Shown in pieces: positions 45,158-52,910 of a DNA stretch of 64,000 nucleotides; within the stretch, counting starts at the first letter, position 1, and the number at the start of each line of letters is the position of its first letter. The translations under genes and the position numbers were made by a program. Source of the stretch: Lachnospira pectinoschiza (lineage in GTDB: Bacteria; Bacillota; Clostridia; Lachnospirales; Lachnospiraceae); NCBI RefSeq assembly GCF_900103815.1, contig NZ_FNHZ01000002.1, forward strand, positions 248,001-312,000, in the 5' to 3' direction. Below the pieces are notes generated by a model. The model was not told where the DNA came from. It worked only from the letters and a program-made list of their open reading frames with translations, and made no database searches.

Positions 45158-46280
45158 GTAATAACGCCTCCGCTAAAGCCAAAATTGTTAGTGACTGTCC
45201 ATATGCCATTGGGGCAATTAGGATATTTTTATAGTGGTTCGCATCATAGCCCATGCCTGTACCACCTGAAACGTTAAGAACTGTTCCGTCCTCATCGATA
45301 TTTTTTAAGATTGCTTTTACAGCCTTGTCAGCTACGCAAAGATAAGAATCATCTAAGATTCCAAGTCTAATACCCTTTAAGATACCTGCTGTAATTGCTG
45401 CAGAACCTGAAACTTCCTCGTAACTTGACTTATCATCAAGAACTGTATGCCAAAGTCCTGATTTAGCCTGTAATTTCTTTAATGCATTTGCCTGAGCCTT
45501 ATAAGTATCAAGAATAAATTCCTTAACACCTGCATTCATTGTGCCCTTAAAACATTCGATGTAATCAAGGATTCCTAGAGTGAACCAGCTATTTCCCCTA
45601 CACCAGAAGATTCCGCCGAAATTATTCATCTCATTAAAAGTCCAACCGTGATAAAATAAACCGCTTTTATTATCATAAAGATATTTAATATGCATAAGCA
45701 CCTGATGAATGGACTCATCTATCCAATCCTGACGATTGTATTTTTGTCCCATCTTATTAAGGAATAGGACTGTCATGAAAATGGTGTCGATCCACATTTC
45801 GTTTTCATTAAGACGAACCCCTTGTCTATCCCCATTAGCACTTGTTACGTGCTGGAAACCTCTTTCCTTAGTTCTTGGTAGACAATTCATAAGCCAATCA
45901 GCCCAGTCAAGACAAAGCTTTTCAAATTCAGGATCCTTGTAGCACTCGTTTAACTCCACAAGTGTAAGAAGAGGTGTTGTAGTGTTTATGTTTCTTGATG
46001 GAAGGCCGGCGCTTATATTTTCCTTAAACCAGTTATATAAAAACTCCTTGTAGTTGTCGTTATTCTGGTACTTCATAATCTTTAGAAGGCCTAGTAAACC
46101 AACCCCCTGTGGCCAATCCCATTCCTTTATACCAAAGTCTCTTTTAAAGAAGCCTACTGCCTCACCCTTTTTTGCAAGTTCTGCATCATCTTTTGTTTCT
46201 GAACCTAAATTCATTAGTTTATTAATTACAAGATCTAATTTTTCTTCGATTTCTTTTCTGTCATTATTTTTAATACCCAT
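45150..46280 (-). CDS. Unsaturated rhamnogalacturonyl hydrolase, GH105 (YteR-like)
   Basis: 376 residues, an (alpha/alpha)6 barrel without a signal peptide, hence cytoplasmic. NENEMWIDTIFMTVLFL carries the catalytic Asp of the family, and GIFWCRGNSWFTLGILDY and the C-terminal SGSAAITAGIL are further signatures. It hydrates the double bond of unsaturated galacturonyl-rhamnose produced by rhamnogalacturonan lyases, releasing rhamnose for the coupled Rha enzymes and 5-dehydro-4-deoxy-glucuronate. The gene start lies 26 bases from element E6. Confidence 0.93.
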   Translation of the reverse strand: MGIKNNDRKEIEEKLDLVINKLMNLGSETKDDAELAKKGEAVGFFKRDFGIKEWDWPQGVGLLGLLKIMKYQNNDNYKEFLYNWFKENISAGLPSRNINTTTPLLTLVELNECYKDPEFEKLCLDWADWLMNCLPRTKERGFQHVTSANGDRQGVRLNENEMWIDTIFMTVLFLNKMGQKYNRQDWIDESIHQVLMHIKYLYDNKSGLFYHGWTFNEMNNFGGIFWCRGNSWFTLGILDYIECFKGTMNAGVKEFILDTYKAQANALKKLQAKSGLWHTVLDDKSSYEEVSGSAAITAGILKGIRLGILDDSYLCVADKAVKAILKNIDEDGTVLNVSGGTGMGYDANHYKNILIAPMAYGQSLTILALAEALLHD

Positions 46281-46305
46281 AAAATTTCCTTCTTATCCTA
46301 AAAAA

Positions 46306-46471
46306 TTTGTAAAGCGGACATTCGGAATCCGCTTCGCTACTTCCTCATGAACGCAGTGGCACTTTGTGCCACCTGTCAGAAGGGGCTTTAACCCCTTCTG
46401 ACACTAGTAAGCTTTATGCCCCGCTTAAAGCTTACGCTTTTGAAGCGAGGGATTGCTTACACTGCGTTCAA
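46306..46471. repeat. 166-base multi-hairpin element, copy 2 (E6)
   Basis: Same structure and orientation as 32395-32561, differing at about three positions. It lies between the TRAP terminator and the GH105 ribosome site, and thus in the expected leader of the GH105-rha operon. No sigma-A-type promoter is obvious between it and the gene. Confidence 0.9.
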
Positions 46472-46485
46472 AAAATTGTTTAAGA

Positions 46486-46536
46486 AAAAGGGCCTTGTAA
46501 AATTCCCGTAGGATTTACATTTTCACAAAGCCCTTT
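46486..46536 (-). terminator. Rho-independent terminator of the TRAP operon
   Basis: Minus strand: AAAGGGC, TTGT and further pairs down to a TACG loop, closing with ACAA and GCCCTTT, then TTTTTC. The long, partly imperfect stem ends the transporter transcript before the GH105-rha operon. Confidence 0.8.
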
Positions 46537-46561
46537 ATCTAGATTGTAAGTTTATATATAA

Positions 46562-47869
46562 CTAGCCTAGTAATCCAAGAATACCTGGTAGCCACATACT
46601 AAAGGCTGGAATAAATGTGATAAGTAAAAGTGCTGCCACAATTACGCCAAAGTATGGTAATAACTTCTTTATAACGTCTTCAACTGATAGCTTTGAAACG
46701 CTACAACCTACGAATAATACGCTACCAACAGGTGGTGTGATTGTTCCGATTGAAAGGTTCATAACCATCATTACACCAAACTGAATTGGATCCATACCAA
46801 GTGTCTTAATGATTGGTAAGAAGATTGGTGTGAAGATAAGTAATGCTGGTGCCATATCCATAAATGTACCAACGATAAGTAAAATAAGGTTGATAATAAG
46901 TAAAAGTACAATCTTATTTGATGAAAGGCTAAGTAATGCTGCTGAAATAGCCTGTGGAAGGCCTGTAAATGAAAGCACGAATGAAAGTACTGATGAAGCA
47001 CCAATAATTAACATTACGATAGCTGTCATAACTGCAGTTTCTCTTAAAATCTTAGGAAGATCTCTAAACTTAATGCTCTTATAAACAAAGCAAGCTAAGA
47101 TAAATGCGTACACAACTGCAACACCACTAGCTTCAGTTGGTGTAAAGTAACCTGAAAGGATACCACCAATGATGATTACAATAAGGAATAAGCTTGGAAT
47201 TGCATCCCAGATTGTCTTTAAAACGATTTCCTTAGTTAACTTATCTCTCTTAATTACGTAGCCGTGCTTTTTGCTATATACAAATGCAACTAACATACAG
47301 AAGAATGCCCAAAGTAAACCAGGAATCCAACCAGCCATAAGAAGTGCTGCTACTGAAACACCACCACTTGCTGCTGAGTAAACGATAAAGGAAGCTGTTG
47401 GAGGAATAAGCTGTCCAACTGGAGCTGATGCAATATTTACTGCTGCTGAGAAGGCCTTGTTATAACCCTGCTCTTCTTCAAGTGGCTGCATAACACCACC
47501 AATAGCTGTTGCTGCTGCGATACCTGATCCTGAGATTGAACCAAACATTGCGTTACCTGCAATATTTGTCATAGCAAGGGAACCAGGAACCTTACCTAAA
47601 ACTAACATGGCCAGATTTATCAGTCGTTTTGCAATACCGCCGTTACTCATAAGTAAGCCTGCAAGTAAGAAGAAAGGAACTGCAAGTAATGTGAAACTAT
47701 CGATACCTGTTACCATTTTCTGTGCTGATATAAATACTCCAAATTTAGGAGTTAAAAACATTGTCAATGTAAGTAATGCCGATGAAATAATGCTAAATGA
47801 AACTGGAACCGACAAAGCCAGTAACAAAAAGAATGTAATTACTAAAACAATTGCTGCTTGTATTTCCAT
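46562..47869 (-). CDS. TRAP transporter large permease (DctM type)
   Basis: 435 residues with about 12 membrane helices. LAVPFFLLAGLLMSNGGIAKRL and GSISGSGIAAATAIGGVM are DctM signatures, and GTFMDMAPALLIFTPIFLPI lies in the second half. It forms the transport core and uses a sodium gradient. It belongs to a DctP-DctQ-DctM set on one transcript upstream of the rhamnogalacturonan hydrolase, so a uronate-containing oligosaccharide is the likely cargo. Confidence 0.95.
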   Translation of the reverse strand: MEIQAAIVLVITFFLLLALSVPVSFSIISSALLTLTMFLTPKFGVFISAQKMVTGIDSFTLLAVPFFLLAGLLMSNGGIAKRLINLAMLVLGKVPGSLAMTNIAGNAMFGSISGSGIAAATAIGGVMQPLEEEQGYNKAFSAAVNIASAPVGQLIPPTASFIVYSAASGGVSVAALLMAGWIPGLLWAFFCMLVAFVYSKKHGYVIKRDKLTKEIVLKTIWDAIPSLFLIVIIIGGILSGYFTPTEASGVAVVYAFILACFVYKSIKFRDLPKILRETAVMTAIVMLIIGASSVLSFVLSFTGLPQAISAALLSLSSNKIVLLLIINLILLIVGTFMDMAPALLIFTPIFLPIIKTLGMDPIQFGVMMVMNLSIGTITPPVGSVLFVGCSVSKLSVEDVIKKLLPYFGVIVAALLLITFIPAFSMWLPGILGLLG

Positions 47870-47884
47870 ATTTATCCCCCCTAT

Positions 47885-48406
47885 TTAGACTGCCTTCTTA
47901 AAACTTGGAGCCTCTTCCTGCTTTGATGCATTTTCATTATGAAGCTCAGCTCTAAAGTCTTTGATATGCTTAACAATCTTATCGATACCGTAAATTACCA
48001 TTAAACAACCACTAATTGGAACGCAAACATAGTAAACTTCCATTGGAAGCTGCATAGCTGCTGATAACTGACCTGCTGCATTAGCTGTTACCATAATGCC
48101 ACCAACAATCATTACAAGTACGCAAAGGGCAACTACAAAGACATCCACGAATAACTTAACTAATGCATCGTTTTTCTTAGTATTTTTATTCATGAAAATG
48201 TTAATAGCTAGGTGTCTGTCCTGACCATAAGCATATGGAACGCCCATGAAGGTTACCCAAATTAACATATATCTAAGTAATTCTTCTGTATATTTACTTG
48301 GGTCGTGGAGGATAAATCTTGTAACTACCTGCCATACGCAACCAAGAACCATGCCACAAACAAGAACGCTTAGTATAAATTCAACTGTTTTGTTCAAATA
48401 TTTCAT
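47885..48406 (-). CDS. TRAP transporter small permease (DctQ type)
   Basis: 173 residues with four membrane helices. FILHDPSKYTEELLRYMLIWVTFMG is the DctQ signature. The C-terminal tail is hydrophilic. It lies 15 bases from the large permease and 19 from the binding protein. Confidence 0.93.
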   Translation of the reverse strand: MKYLNKTVEFILSVLVCGMVLGCVWQVVTRFILHDPSKYTEELLRYMLIWVTFMGVPYAYGQDRHLAINIFMNKNTKKNDALVKLFVDVFVVALCVLVMIVGGIMVTANAAGQLSAAMQLPMEVYYVCVPISGCLMVIYGIDKIVKHIKDFRAELHNENASKQEEAPSFKKAV

Positions 48407-48425
48407 AACTCTCTCCCATCTCTAC

Positions 48426-49448
48426 TTAATTAGCGTAGCTTTGAATATCATCATAAAGTGCCTTGTATTCTTCGCCTTTTGCACAGAACTCCTCATGAAT
48501 TGGCTGAACTGCTTCAATAAATGCTGTCTTATCAATATCTCTATAAACATGAACTCCCTTTGACTCGGCTTCCTCAATAGCCTCTGCCATCATGTCGTTG
48601 TAGACACTTACGAAGTTGTCATTAGTCTCTTCTAAGGCTGTGATTAAGCACTGTCTCTGTTCTTCAGTCATCTTATCCCATGTCTTAGTACTGATTATGA
48701 AAATGTCTGGAGAAAATTGATGTTCTGTATATGTATAAGACTTTACTAAGTCCTCATGTCCATCAACTGTTAATGCAAGTTCTGTATTTTCAGCACCATC
48801 AACAACTCCCTGCTGAAGTGATGCATATGTTTCTGAACTTGCCATTGGTACTGGTGTACCACCCATTTTTTCGATTGTATCCATTGATGTTGTACTTGCC
48901 ATTGAACGAATCTTTAAACCTGAAAGTACACTTGGATCTGTAACTGCCTTATCTTCTTTTAAGTAGAAGTTTCTAGATCCATTTGCATAATAACCAATTG
49001 CAATGAAGCCATATTCTCTAGTATCTGTAAATAAATTCTTGATTTCACTACTTTCTCTCATTGCTGTGTAGTAATGCTCCTGGCTCTGGAAAAGATATGG
49101 AATAGAAAAGATTGCGTATCTGTCATCAAACTGTCCTAATGTATTAGAACTTACCTTTGCCATATCAAGGATTCCTGCTTGTACCATTTCAACTTCAGAA
49201 CTTTCTGTTCCAAGTACGCCACTAGCAAAAATCTTTACATTAATTGTGTCATTTGACTCTTCTTTTGTGAATTCAGAGAATTTAGCTATTGTTTCTGCAA
49301 TTTCTGAACCTGCAGCCTGATTGTGCGCTAACTGAATAACTAATTTGTCCGAATTTTCGATGCCTTTTACGCTAATAAATGTTCGACCTACAATTATCAA
49401 ACATAAGATTATACATAAAAACCCCAAATATTTCTTTTTGAATTTCAT
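48426..49448 (-). CDS. TRAP transporter solute-binding protein (DctP type)
   Basis: 340 residues. The N-terminal hydrophobic segment has no lipobox Cys at a normal position, so it may be an uncleaved anchor that holds the protein at the membrane. GYYANGSRNFYLKE and GLKIRSMASTTSMD hold the two arginine regions that bind a carboxylate, then VVDGAENTELAL. DctP proteins with these motifs bind uronates, among other acids. It is first in its operon, downstream of an extended -10 promoter. Confidence 0.93.
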   Translation of the reverse strand: MKFKKKYLGFLCIILCLIIVGRTFISVKGIENSDKLVIQLAHNQAAGSEIAETIAKFSEFTKEESNDTINVKIFASGVLGTESSEVEMVQAGILDMAKVSSNTLGQFDDRYAIFSIPYLFQSQEHYYTAMRESSEIKNLFTDTREYGFIAIGYYANGSRNFYLKEDKAVTDPSVLSGLKIRSMASTTSMDTIEKMGGTPVPMASSETYASLQQGVVDGAENTELALTVDGHEDLVKSYTYTEHQFSPDIFIISTKTWDKMTEEQRQCLITALEETNDNFVSVYNDMMAEAIEEAESKGVHVYRDIDKTAFIEAVQPIHEEFCAKGEEYKALYDDIQSYAN

Positions 49449-49516
49449 GAAATACCTCCCTTTAATATTCTTTGCTTAACCCTTTAATATTTAACATATA
49501 GCTATCTGTTGGTCAC

Positions 49517-49525
49517 ATTATATCA
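49517..49525 (-). promoter_or_regulatory. Extended -10 promoter of the TRAP operon
   Basis: Minus strand TGATATAAT: the -10 box TATAAT (49517-49522) carries the TGN extension. No good -35 hexamer is found 16-18 bases upstream. Such promoters often depend on an activator, and the AraC-type regulator is encoded next door. Confidence 0.55.
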
Positions 49526-49597
49526 TTAATGTTTTTAACTTTTCTTAAACTATATTGCGGGATGGTGGAGAAATTCGAACTATATTGCACTAAATGT

Positions 49598-49838
49598 GGA
49601 GATGGGAAGTGTAGAAAAATGGAAGTTAGGAGGGACTACGAAAAACTTGGGGGATGATGGAAGTGTAGAACGGAGGGAAGTTAGGAGGGACTACGAAAAA
49701 CACGCTCTCGCTTGGCGCAGCTCGGAGCAGATGCTAAGCCCTCTTTACGGGCTTCGCCCTAAAGATGGCAAGCACTGCCGGCTGCACACAGATTTTTCTT
49801 TAGTCCCTCCTAACTTCCTACTTCACTTCATCTCCCCC
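49598..49838. repeat. Inverted-repeat composite, possible miniature element
   Basis: The left arm occurs twice (about 49598-49646 and 49655-49702) with GGAAGTTAGGAGGGACTACG. The right arm (49791-49838) contains TAGTCCCTCCTAACTTCC, the complement, and the match continues outward over a GAAGTG/CACTTC segment. About 90 GC-rich bases lie between. No transposase is present. Confidence 0.65.
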
Positions 49839-49910
49839 GCGAGAAGGGGGCGCCCTAGCTGGGGCTTTTACTACCCGGAAATGTAGTGTTGACGGGTGGG
49901 TGGGGATACG

Positions 49911-50062
49911 GCAAATGCGCTTCGCTGTTTGCCTACCGCGACTTAGATAGAGTTTAAAGGACATACACCAAATGCGCTTCGCTGTTTGGCTACCGCAACT
50001 TAAATAGAGTTTAAAGGACATACACCAAATGCGCTTCGCTGTTTGGCTACCGTGAAAGAAAA
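49911..50062. repeat. Tandem 57-base hairpin repeat, three copies
   Basis: Units begin at 49913, 49970 and 50027. Each has CAAATGCGCTTCGCTGTTTG followed by SCTACC, then, in the first two, a spacer ending TTTAAAGGACATACAC. CCAAA and TTTGG pair around GCGCTTCGC. The third copy is cut after the hairpin. Confidence 0.85.
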
Positions 50063-50102
50063 AAAAATTAGGGCGCCAAAGTTGCTTCGCCTTTGGCTAC
50101 CC
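50059..50102 (-). terminator. Terminator of the AraC gene, built from a repeat hairpin
   Basis: Minus strand: GGG, then GCCAAAG pairing with CTTTGGC around GCGAAGCAA, then CCC, TAA and nine T. The hairpin is a variant of the 57-base repeat unit. Confidence 0.8.
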
Positions 50103-50110
50103 TGACTGAG

Positions 50111-51034
50111 TTAAATATAATCTGAATCATCTATTGTATTTAATTCTTTCTCACCATAGGTCACGCTATGATGGCTTTTCTTATATTTTAATGGTGTGAT
50201 GTTTAAAAACTTCTTAAAGACTCTTTCAAAATATGTCATGCTTTCAAAGCCTAGTAAATCTGAGATTTCTAGGATGCTTTTATCTGTTGTTTCTAGTAGA
50301 TCTGTTGCTTTTTTTATTCTGAAAATGTTTACGTATTCTGTGATTGTAAATCCTGTGTATTCTTTGAAAATTCTGCAAAGGTAATATTTGCTTAGATAGA
50401 GTTTGTCTGAGATTTCTTCTAGGGAAATCTGCTTAGTGTAATTTTTTTCAAGGTAACTTGAAATTCTAAATACTGTTTGGGCTCTTGCATCGTCTCGCGG
50501 ACTTGCTACATTTTCATTCTTAGAATAGCTTTGTGAAAAGCGCGATAGCCATGCTAGTAGATAGACTGAGATTCTATCTTTATAGCCTGATTGCTTCTTA
50601 GTAAATTCGTGGCGCAAATCTCTATATAGATTTAGAAAGTTTGCCCTTTGCTCGTCATTAAAATGATATATGCCATAATTTTTATGAAAAAAATCTACCA
50701 AGTTTAGGCCAGGATACATTTTATCAAAGGCGCACATCTGCTCGTAATCAATATAGAGAATTACTCGATTATAGCCGCTATCGTCCTCATCCACAGTTCG
50801 TGTGGTGTGAACTAGATTGGTATCAATAATTGCAAGGTCCCCAGCGTATGCATTATACGATTTGTTATCGAAGAAAAACTGACGTTTACCTTCAATTATA
50901 TAGAAGAACTCATATTGGCTATGAAAATGTTTCACCTTCATATCAAACTTTTGATACCTGATGAGCTGCTCCACCGAAACGCCATCTACTTTTCCAAAAA
51001 ATGTTATTTTGTTCTCAACTTTATTCAATCCCAT
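50111..51034 (-). CDS. AraC family transcriptional regulator (RhaR/RhaS-like)
   Basis: 307 residues. The N-terminal cupin domain contains HFHSQYEFFYIIEGKRQ with sugar-pocket histidines. The C-terminal double helix-turn-helix contains ISLEEISDKLYLSKYYLCRI and a second unit, then FERVFKKFLNITPLKYKK. This architecture is used for sugar-responsive activation. Next to the TRAP, GH105 and rha genes it most likely responds to rhamnose or an unsaturated rhamnogalacturonan product. The start at 51034 has GGAGG upstream. Confidence 0.9.
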   Translation of the reverse strand: MGLNKVENKITFFGKVDGVSVEQLIRYQKFDMKVKHFHSQYEFFYIIEGKRQFFFDNKSYNAYAGDLAIIDTNLVHTTRTVDEDDSGYNRVILYIDYEQMCAFDKMYPGLNLVDFFHKNYGIYHFNDEQRANFLNLYRDLRHEFTKKQSGYKDRISVYLLAWLSRFSQSYSKNENVASPRDDARAQTVFRISSYLEKNYTKQISLEEISDKLYLSKYYLCRIFKEYTGFTITEYVNIFRIKKATDLLETTDKSILEISDLLGFESMTYFERVFKKFLNITPLKYKKSHHSVTYGEKELNTIDDSDYI

Positions 51035-51281
51035 ACTCAAGCCTCCAAAACTAGAAAATAATAATTAAATAGGATGTCTTATTTTATCATTAAATTGTTT
51101 AAGAATTAAACCTACTTTTTTAGGGTTTTTAAAGATTAGCTATGACTAGAATACTAGAAATGTCTTGATTTTTCATACTTTAAGCCTAGCTATAGTTCTT
51201 ATTAAAAACCTTAAGGGAAAATTAATCAAGAATTTTCTAGGTCAAAAAAGTCTAAATTCTAATTTGTAACCGCGCACAAAA
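51035..51281. other. Intergenic region upstream of the AraC gene
   Basis: About 245 AT-rich bases between the 6S-type RNA terminator and the AraC gene. It should hold the AraC promoter, but no clear pair of boxes stands out. I see no gene or repeat. Confidence 0.4.
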
Positions 51282-51309
51282 AAAGTTCCATACTTTCGTA
51301 TGGAACTTT
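51278..51309 (-). terminator. Terminator of the 6S-type RNA
   Basis: Minus strand: AAAGTTCCATAC pairs perfectly with GTATGGAACTTT around a four-base loop (GAAA), followed by seven T. Confidence 0.93.
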
Positions 51310-51545
51310 AATAATCTTTTATAATATCTCCCAGAACGCCGTCCGCCTACGGTTTCGACTCCTAGCAAAGCCAGGTGGGTCACCGCAACTATACATCTGC
51401 CATCCACTCTGAGGAGGCTCGACATCAGCATAGCGATATAGGAATCCCGTCGAATAAATGTAGGATCAAAATAAGTAGGTTTGCGAACGCCCCAGGAATT
51501 GATATTCCCGTATTCATTTCTCTAAAGAGATTGCTCTCTTAACTT
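51282..51545 (-). ncRNA. ssrS: Probable 6S RNA
   Basis: A transcript of about 264 bases bounded by a promoter and a terminator, with no reading frame. TCCTGGGGCG (51488-51497) pairs fully with CGTTCTGGGA (51329-51338), then an internal loop with GTTCGCAA on one side and CGGACGG on the other, then CCTAC with GTAGG. The same closing-stem layout, including GTTCGCAA, occurs in Escherichia coli 6S RNA. A large unpaired middle and GCGGTGACCCACCTGG are also 6S-like. 6S RNA mimics an open promoter and holds sigma-A polymerase in stationary phase. I had no covariance model to test this. Confidence 0.7.
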
Positions 51546-51551
51546 ATGTTT

Positions 51552-51580
51552 ATTATGGCACTATTACTGAAAAAAGTCAA
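51552..51580 (-). promoter_or_regulatory. Promoter of the 6S-type RNA
   Basis: Minus strand: TTGACT (51575-51580), 17 bases, CATAAT (51552-51557). It predicts a start near 51545. Confidence 0.7.
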
Positions 51581-51628
51581 TATCTTAATAGTACAAAAGG
51601 ACTAGTAATAGTTAAAAAGTATTAGTTT

Positions 51629-52591
51629 TTATTTCTTTTTTATAGTCTTTGGATAGTCGATGTTTTCAATATTTTCTGCTGAAAGGCTAATTGCTTCATT
51701 TATCTCATCTTCTGAGACTTTCATCTCTGCTGCAACTTCCTTTACAGTAGGCTTACGACCTAAGTCTTCCATCATGCCCTTTGCGAAATCATTTACCTTA
51801 TTAACCTTATTTAAAATCTTACCAGTTACAAGGTTTGCGTTGCCTTCTTCATCAAGAAGCATATCAAGAGCATCTTCAATCTCTGACTTAACGGCCTTGT
51901 TGATTTCTCCTAAAACATAAAGTAAATCTTCTGTTGAGCCTTCCTTAATCTTATCTTTCCACTCGTAGTTATTAAGCCACTTCTTCTCACCAATATAAGA
52001 CATCATAGCTAAGTTAGCTTCCTGTACAAGGTCTGAGGCTAAAACCCCCTTGTTTCTATAAGGTGTGATCCACTCAATAACCTTCTCTAAATATGATTCA
52101 CTAAGGATTGCAAGGGATTCCTTGTCGTTATCTTCAACGATATTCATAAGTAAGAAGGCCTTTGAAGTATCTGATAAAGGCTGTATTCTTGCAAGGTCAT
52201 CTAAGTATAACTTAAGGTACTTCTCATCTTCTTCATAGTTAAGATTATTGGCGATTTCCTTTGCCACGTTGGCATCTTTTTCGTCTACGTCTTCCTTTGA
52301 TGAAAATAGATCAATGCCCTCTATTGTTACATTTTCATCATCATCCTTAGAATCTTCTGGCTTTGTCTCATCCTTAAACATCTCTTTAAACTGGTTGTCT
52401 TCTTCTCCTGAAACTGTGATGTTGTGGGCAAGTAAATATCCAGTAATCATTCCCATCTTTGTCTCATCAAGGGACAAATCCTTAAAATAACTGTTGATAT
52501 CATCTTGATTTATTATATTGCCATTGACTTTGGCGTATTCTTTTAAGCTGTTAAGGGCTTCCATAAAGGCTGCCTGATTGTTATCTGCCAT
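51629..52591 (-). CDS. Sigma-70-like protein lacking region 4
   Basis: 320 residues. The N-terminus (residues about 15-60, INQDDINSYFKDL, GMITGYLLAHNITV) resembles sigma region 1.1. YLKLYLDDLARIQPLS resembles region 1.2. SYLEKVIEWITPYRNKGVLASDLVQEANL resembles region 2.1-2.2, the core-binding part. VNDFAKGMMEDLGRKPTVKEVAAEM resembles region 3. The aromatic -10 reading motifs of region 2.3-2.4 are not evident and region 4 is absent. It could bind core polymerase without reading promoters, as a decoy, anti-sigma-like factor or partner. The 6S-type RNA lies 84 bases downstream on the same strand. The role is inferred from residue similarity by eye. Confidence 0.65.
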   Translation of the reverse strand: MADNNQAAFMEALNSLKEYAKVNGNIINQDDINSYFKDLSLDETKMGMITGYLLAHNITVSGEEDNQFKEMFKDETKPEDSKDDDENVTIEGIDLFSSKEDVDEKDANVAKEIANNLNYEEDEKYLKLYLDDLARIQPLSDTSKAFLLMNIVEDNDKESLAILSESYLEKVIEWITPYRNKGVLASDLVQEANLAMMSYIGEKKWLNNYEWKDKIKEGSTEDLLYVLGEINKAVKSEIEDALDMLLDEEGNANLVTGKILNKVNKVNDFAKGMMEDLGRKPTVKEVAAEMKVSEDEINEAISLSAENIENIDYPKTIKKK

Positions 52592-52617
52592 ATTACCTCC
52601 GATAATTCGTCTTCACA

Positions 52618-52715
52618 TTGCAACTCTAAAAGAGTTGCAACAGTTTTGGAACCTCATGCATTAAATGCCTTCGGCGGCATGAGGCTACATTGCAACTCTT
52701 TCAGAGTTGCAACAG
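52618..52715. repeat. Double-hairpin element (E3), P2-P1-P2 arrangement
   Basis: P2 TTGCAACTCT/AGAGTTGCAA occurs on both sides (52618-52640, loop AAA; 52690-52712, loop TTC). Between them P1 CCTCATGC (52652-52659) pairs with GCATGAGG (52677-52684), with ATTAA and a GCC-TTC-GGC inner hairpin, followed by CTACA. It is closely similar to E2 outside the stems. Confidence 0.88.
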
Positions 52716-52881
52716 TTATTATAACAGTAAATTGCTATTCTGCAAAGTGCATTAGCCTTCTTAGTTGCCTTATTTATGATTATTTTATAAAAATTAATTT
52801 GCACATTCTCCCATTAAATTGCAAGTTCGTGTATTATATGAGTTAGGCGTGATTTTGGCGAGAAAAGAATGGGAACAATCA

Positions 52882-52910
52882 TTGACAAAAAGCATATTTT
52901 TGCTTAATAT
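52882..52910 (+). promoter_or_regulatory. Promoter of the RpiB-family gene
   Basis: TTGACA (52882-52887), 17 bases, TAATAT (52905-52910). The spacer contains AGCA and its complement TGCT separated by a short AT tract, a possible operator. Confidence 0.7.

Larger units (their letters stand above)
49449..50110. other. 660-base gene-free region of inverted and tandem repeats (E7)
   Basis: Between the TRAP operon promoter and the AraC gene. It holds an inverted-repeat composite (49598-49838), then a GC-rich stretch, three tandem 57-base hairpin units and a fourth partial unit that serves as the AraC terminator. Frames of 67 to 96 codons here only span repeats and have no protein-like composition. 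Confidence 0.7.

Noticed and set aside
49596..50021. Frames of 96 and 67 codons in the repeat region
   Set aside because: They follow the repeat units, have no ribosome site, and their translated sequence is itself a repeat artefact.
49911..50062. Possible CRISPR-like array (regular hairpin repeat, 57-base period)
   Set aside because: The parts between the hairpins are themselves repeated, so there are no unique spacers, there are only three copies, and no cas genes are near.
51282..51545. tmRNA or RNase P RNA
   Set aside because: There is no tRNA-like acceptor end, no tag reading frame and no RNase P core motif such as GAGGAAAGTC, and the length is too short for either.
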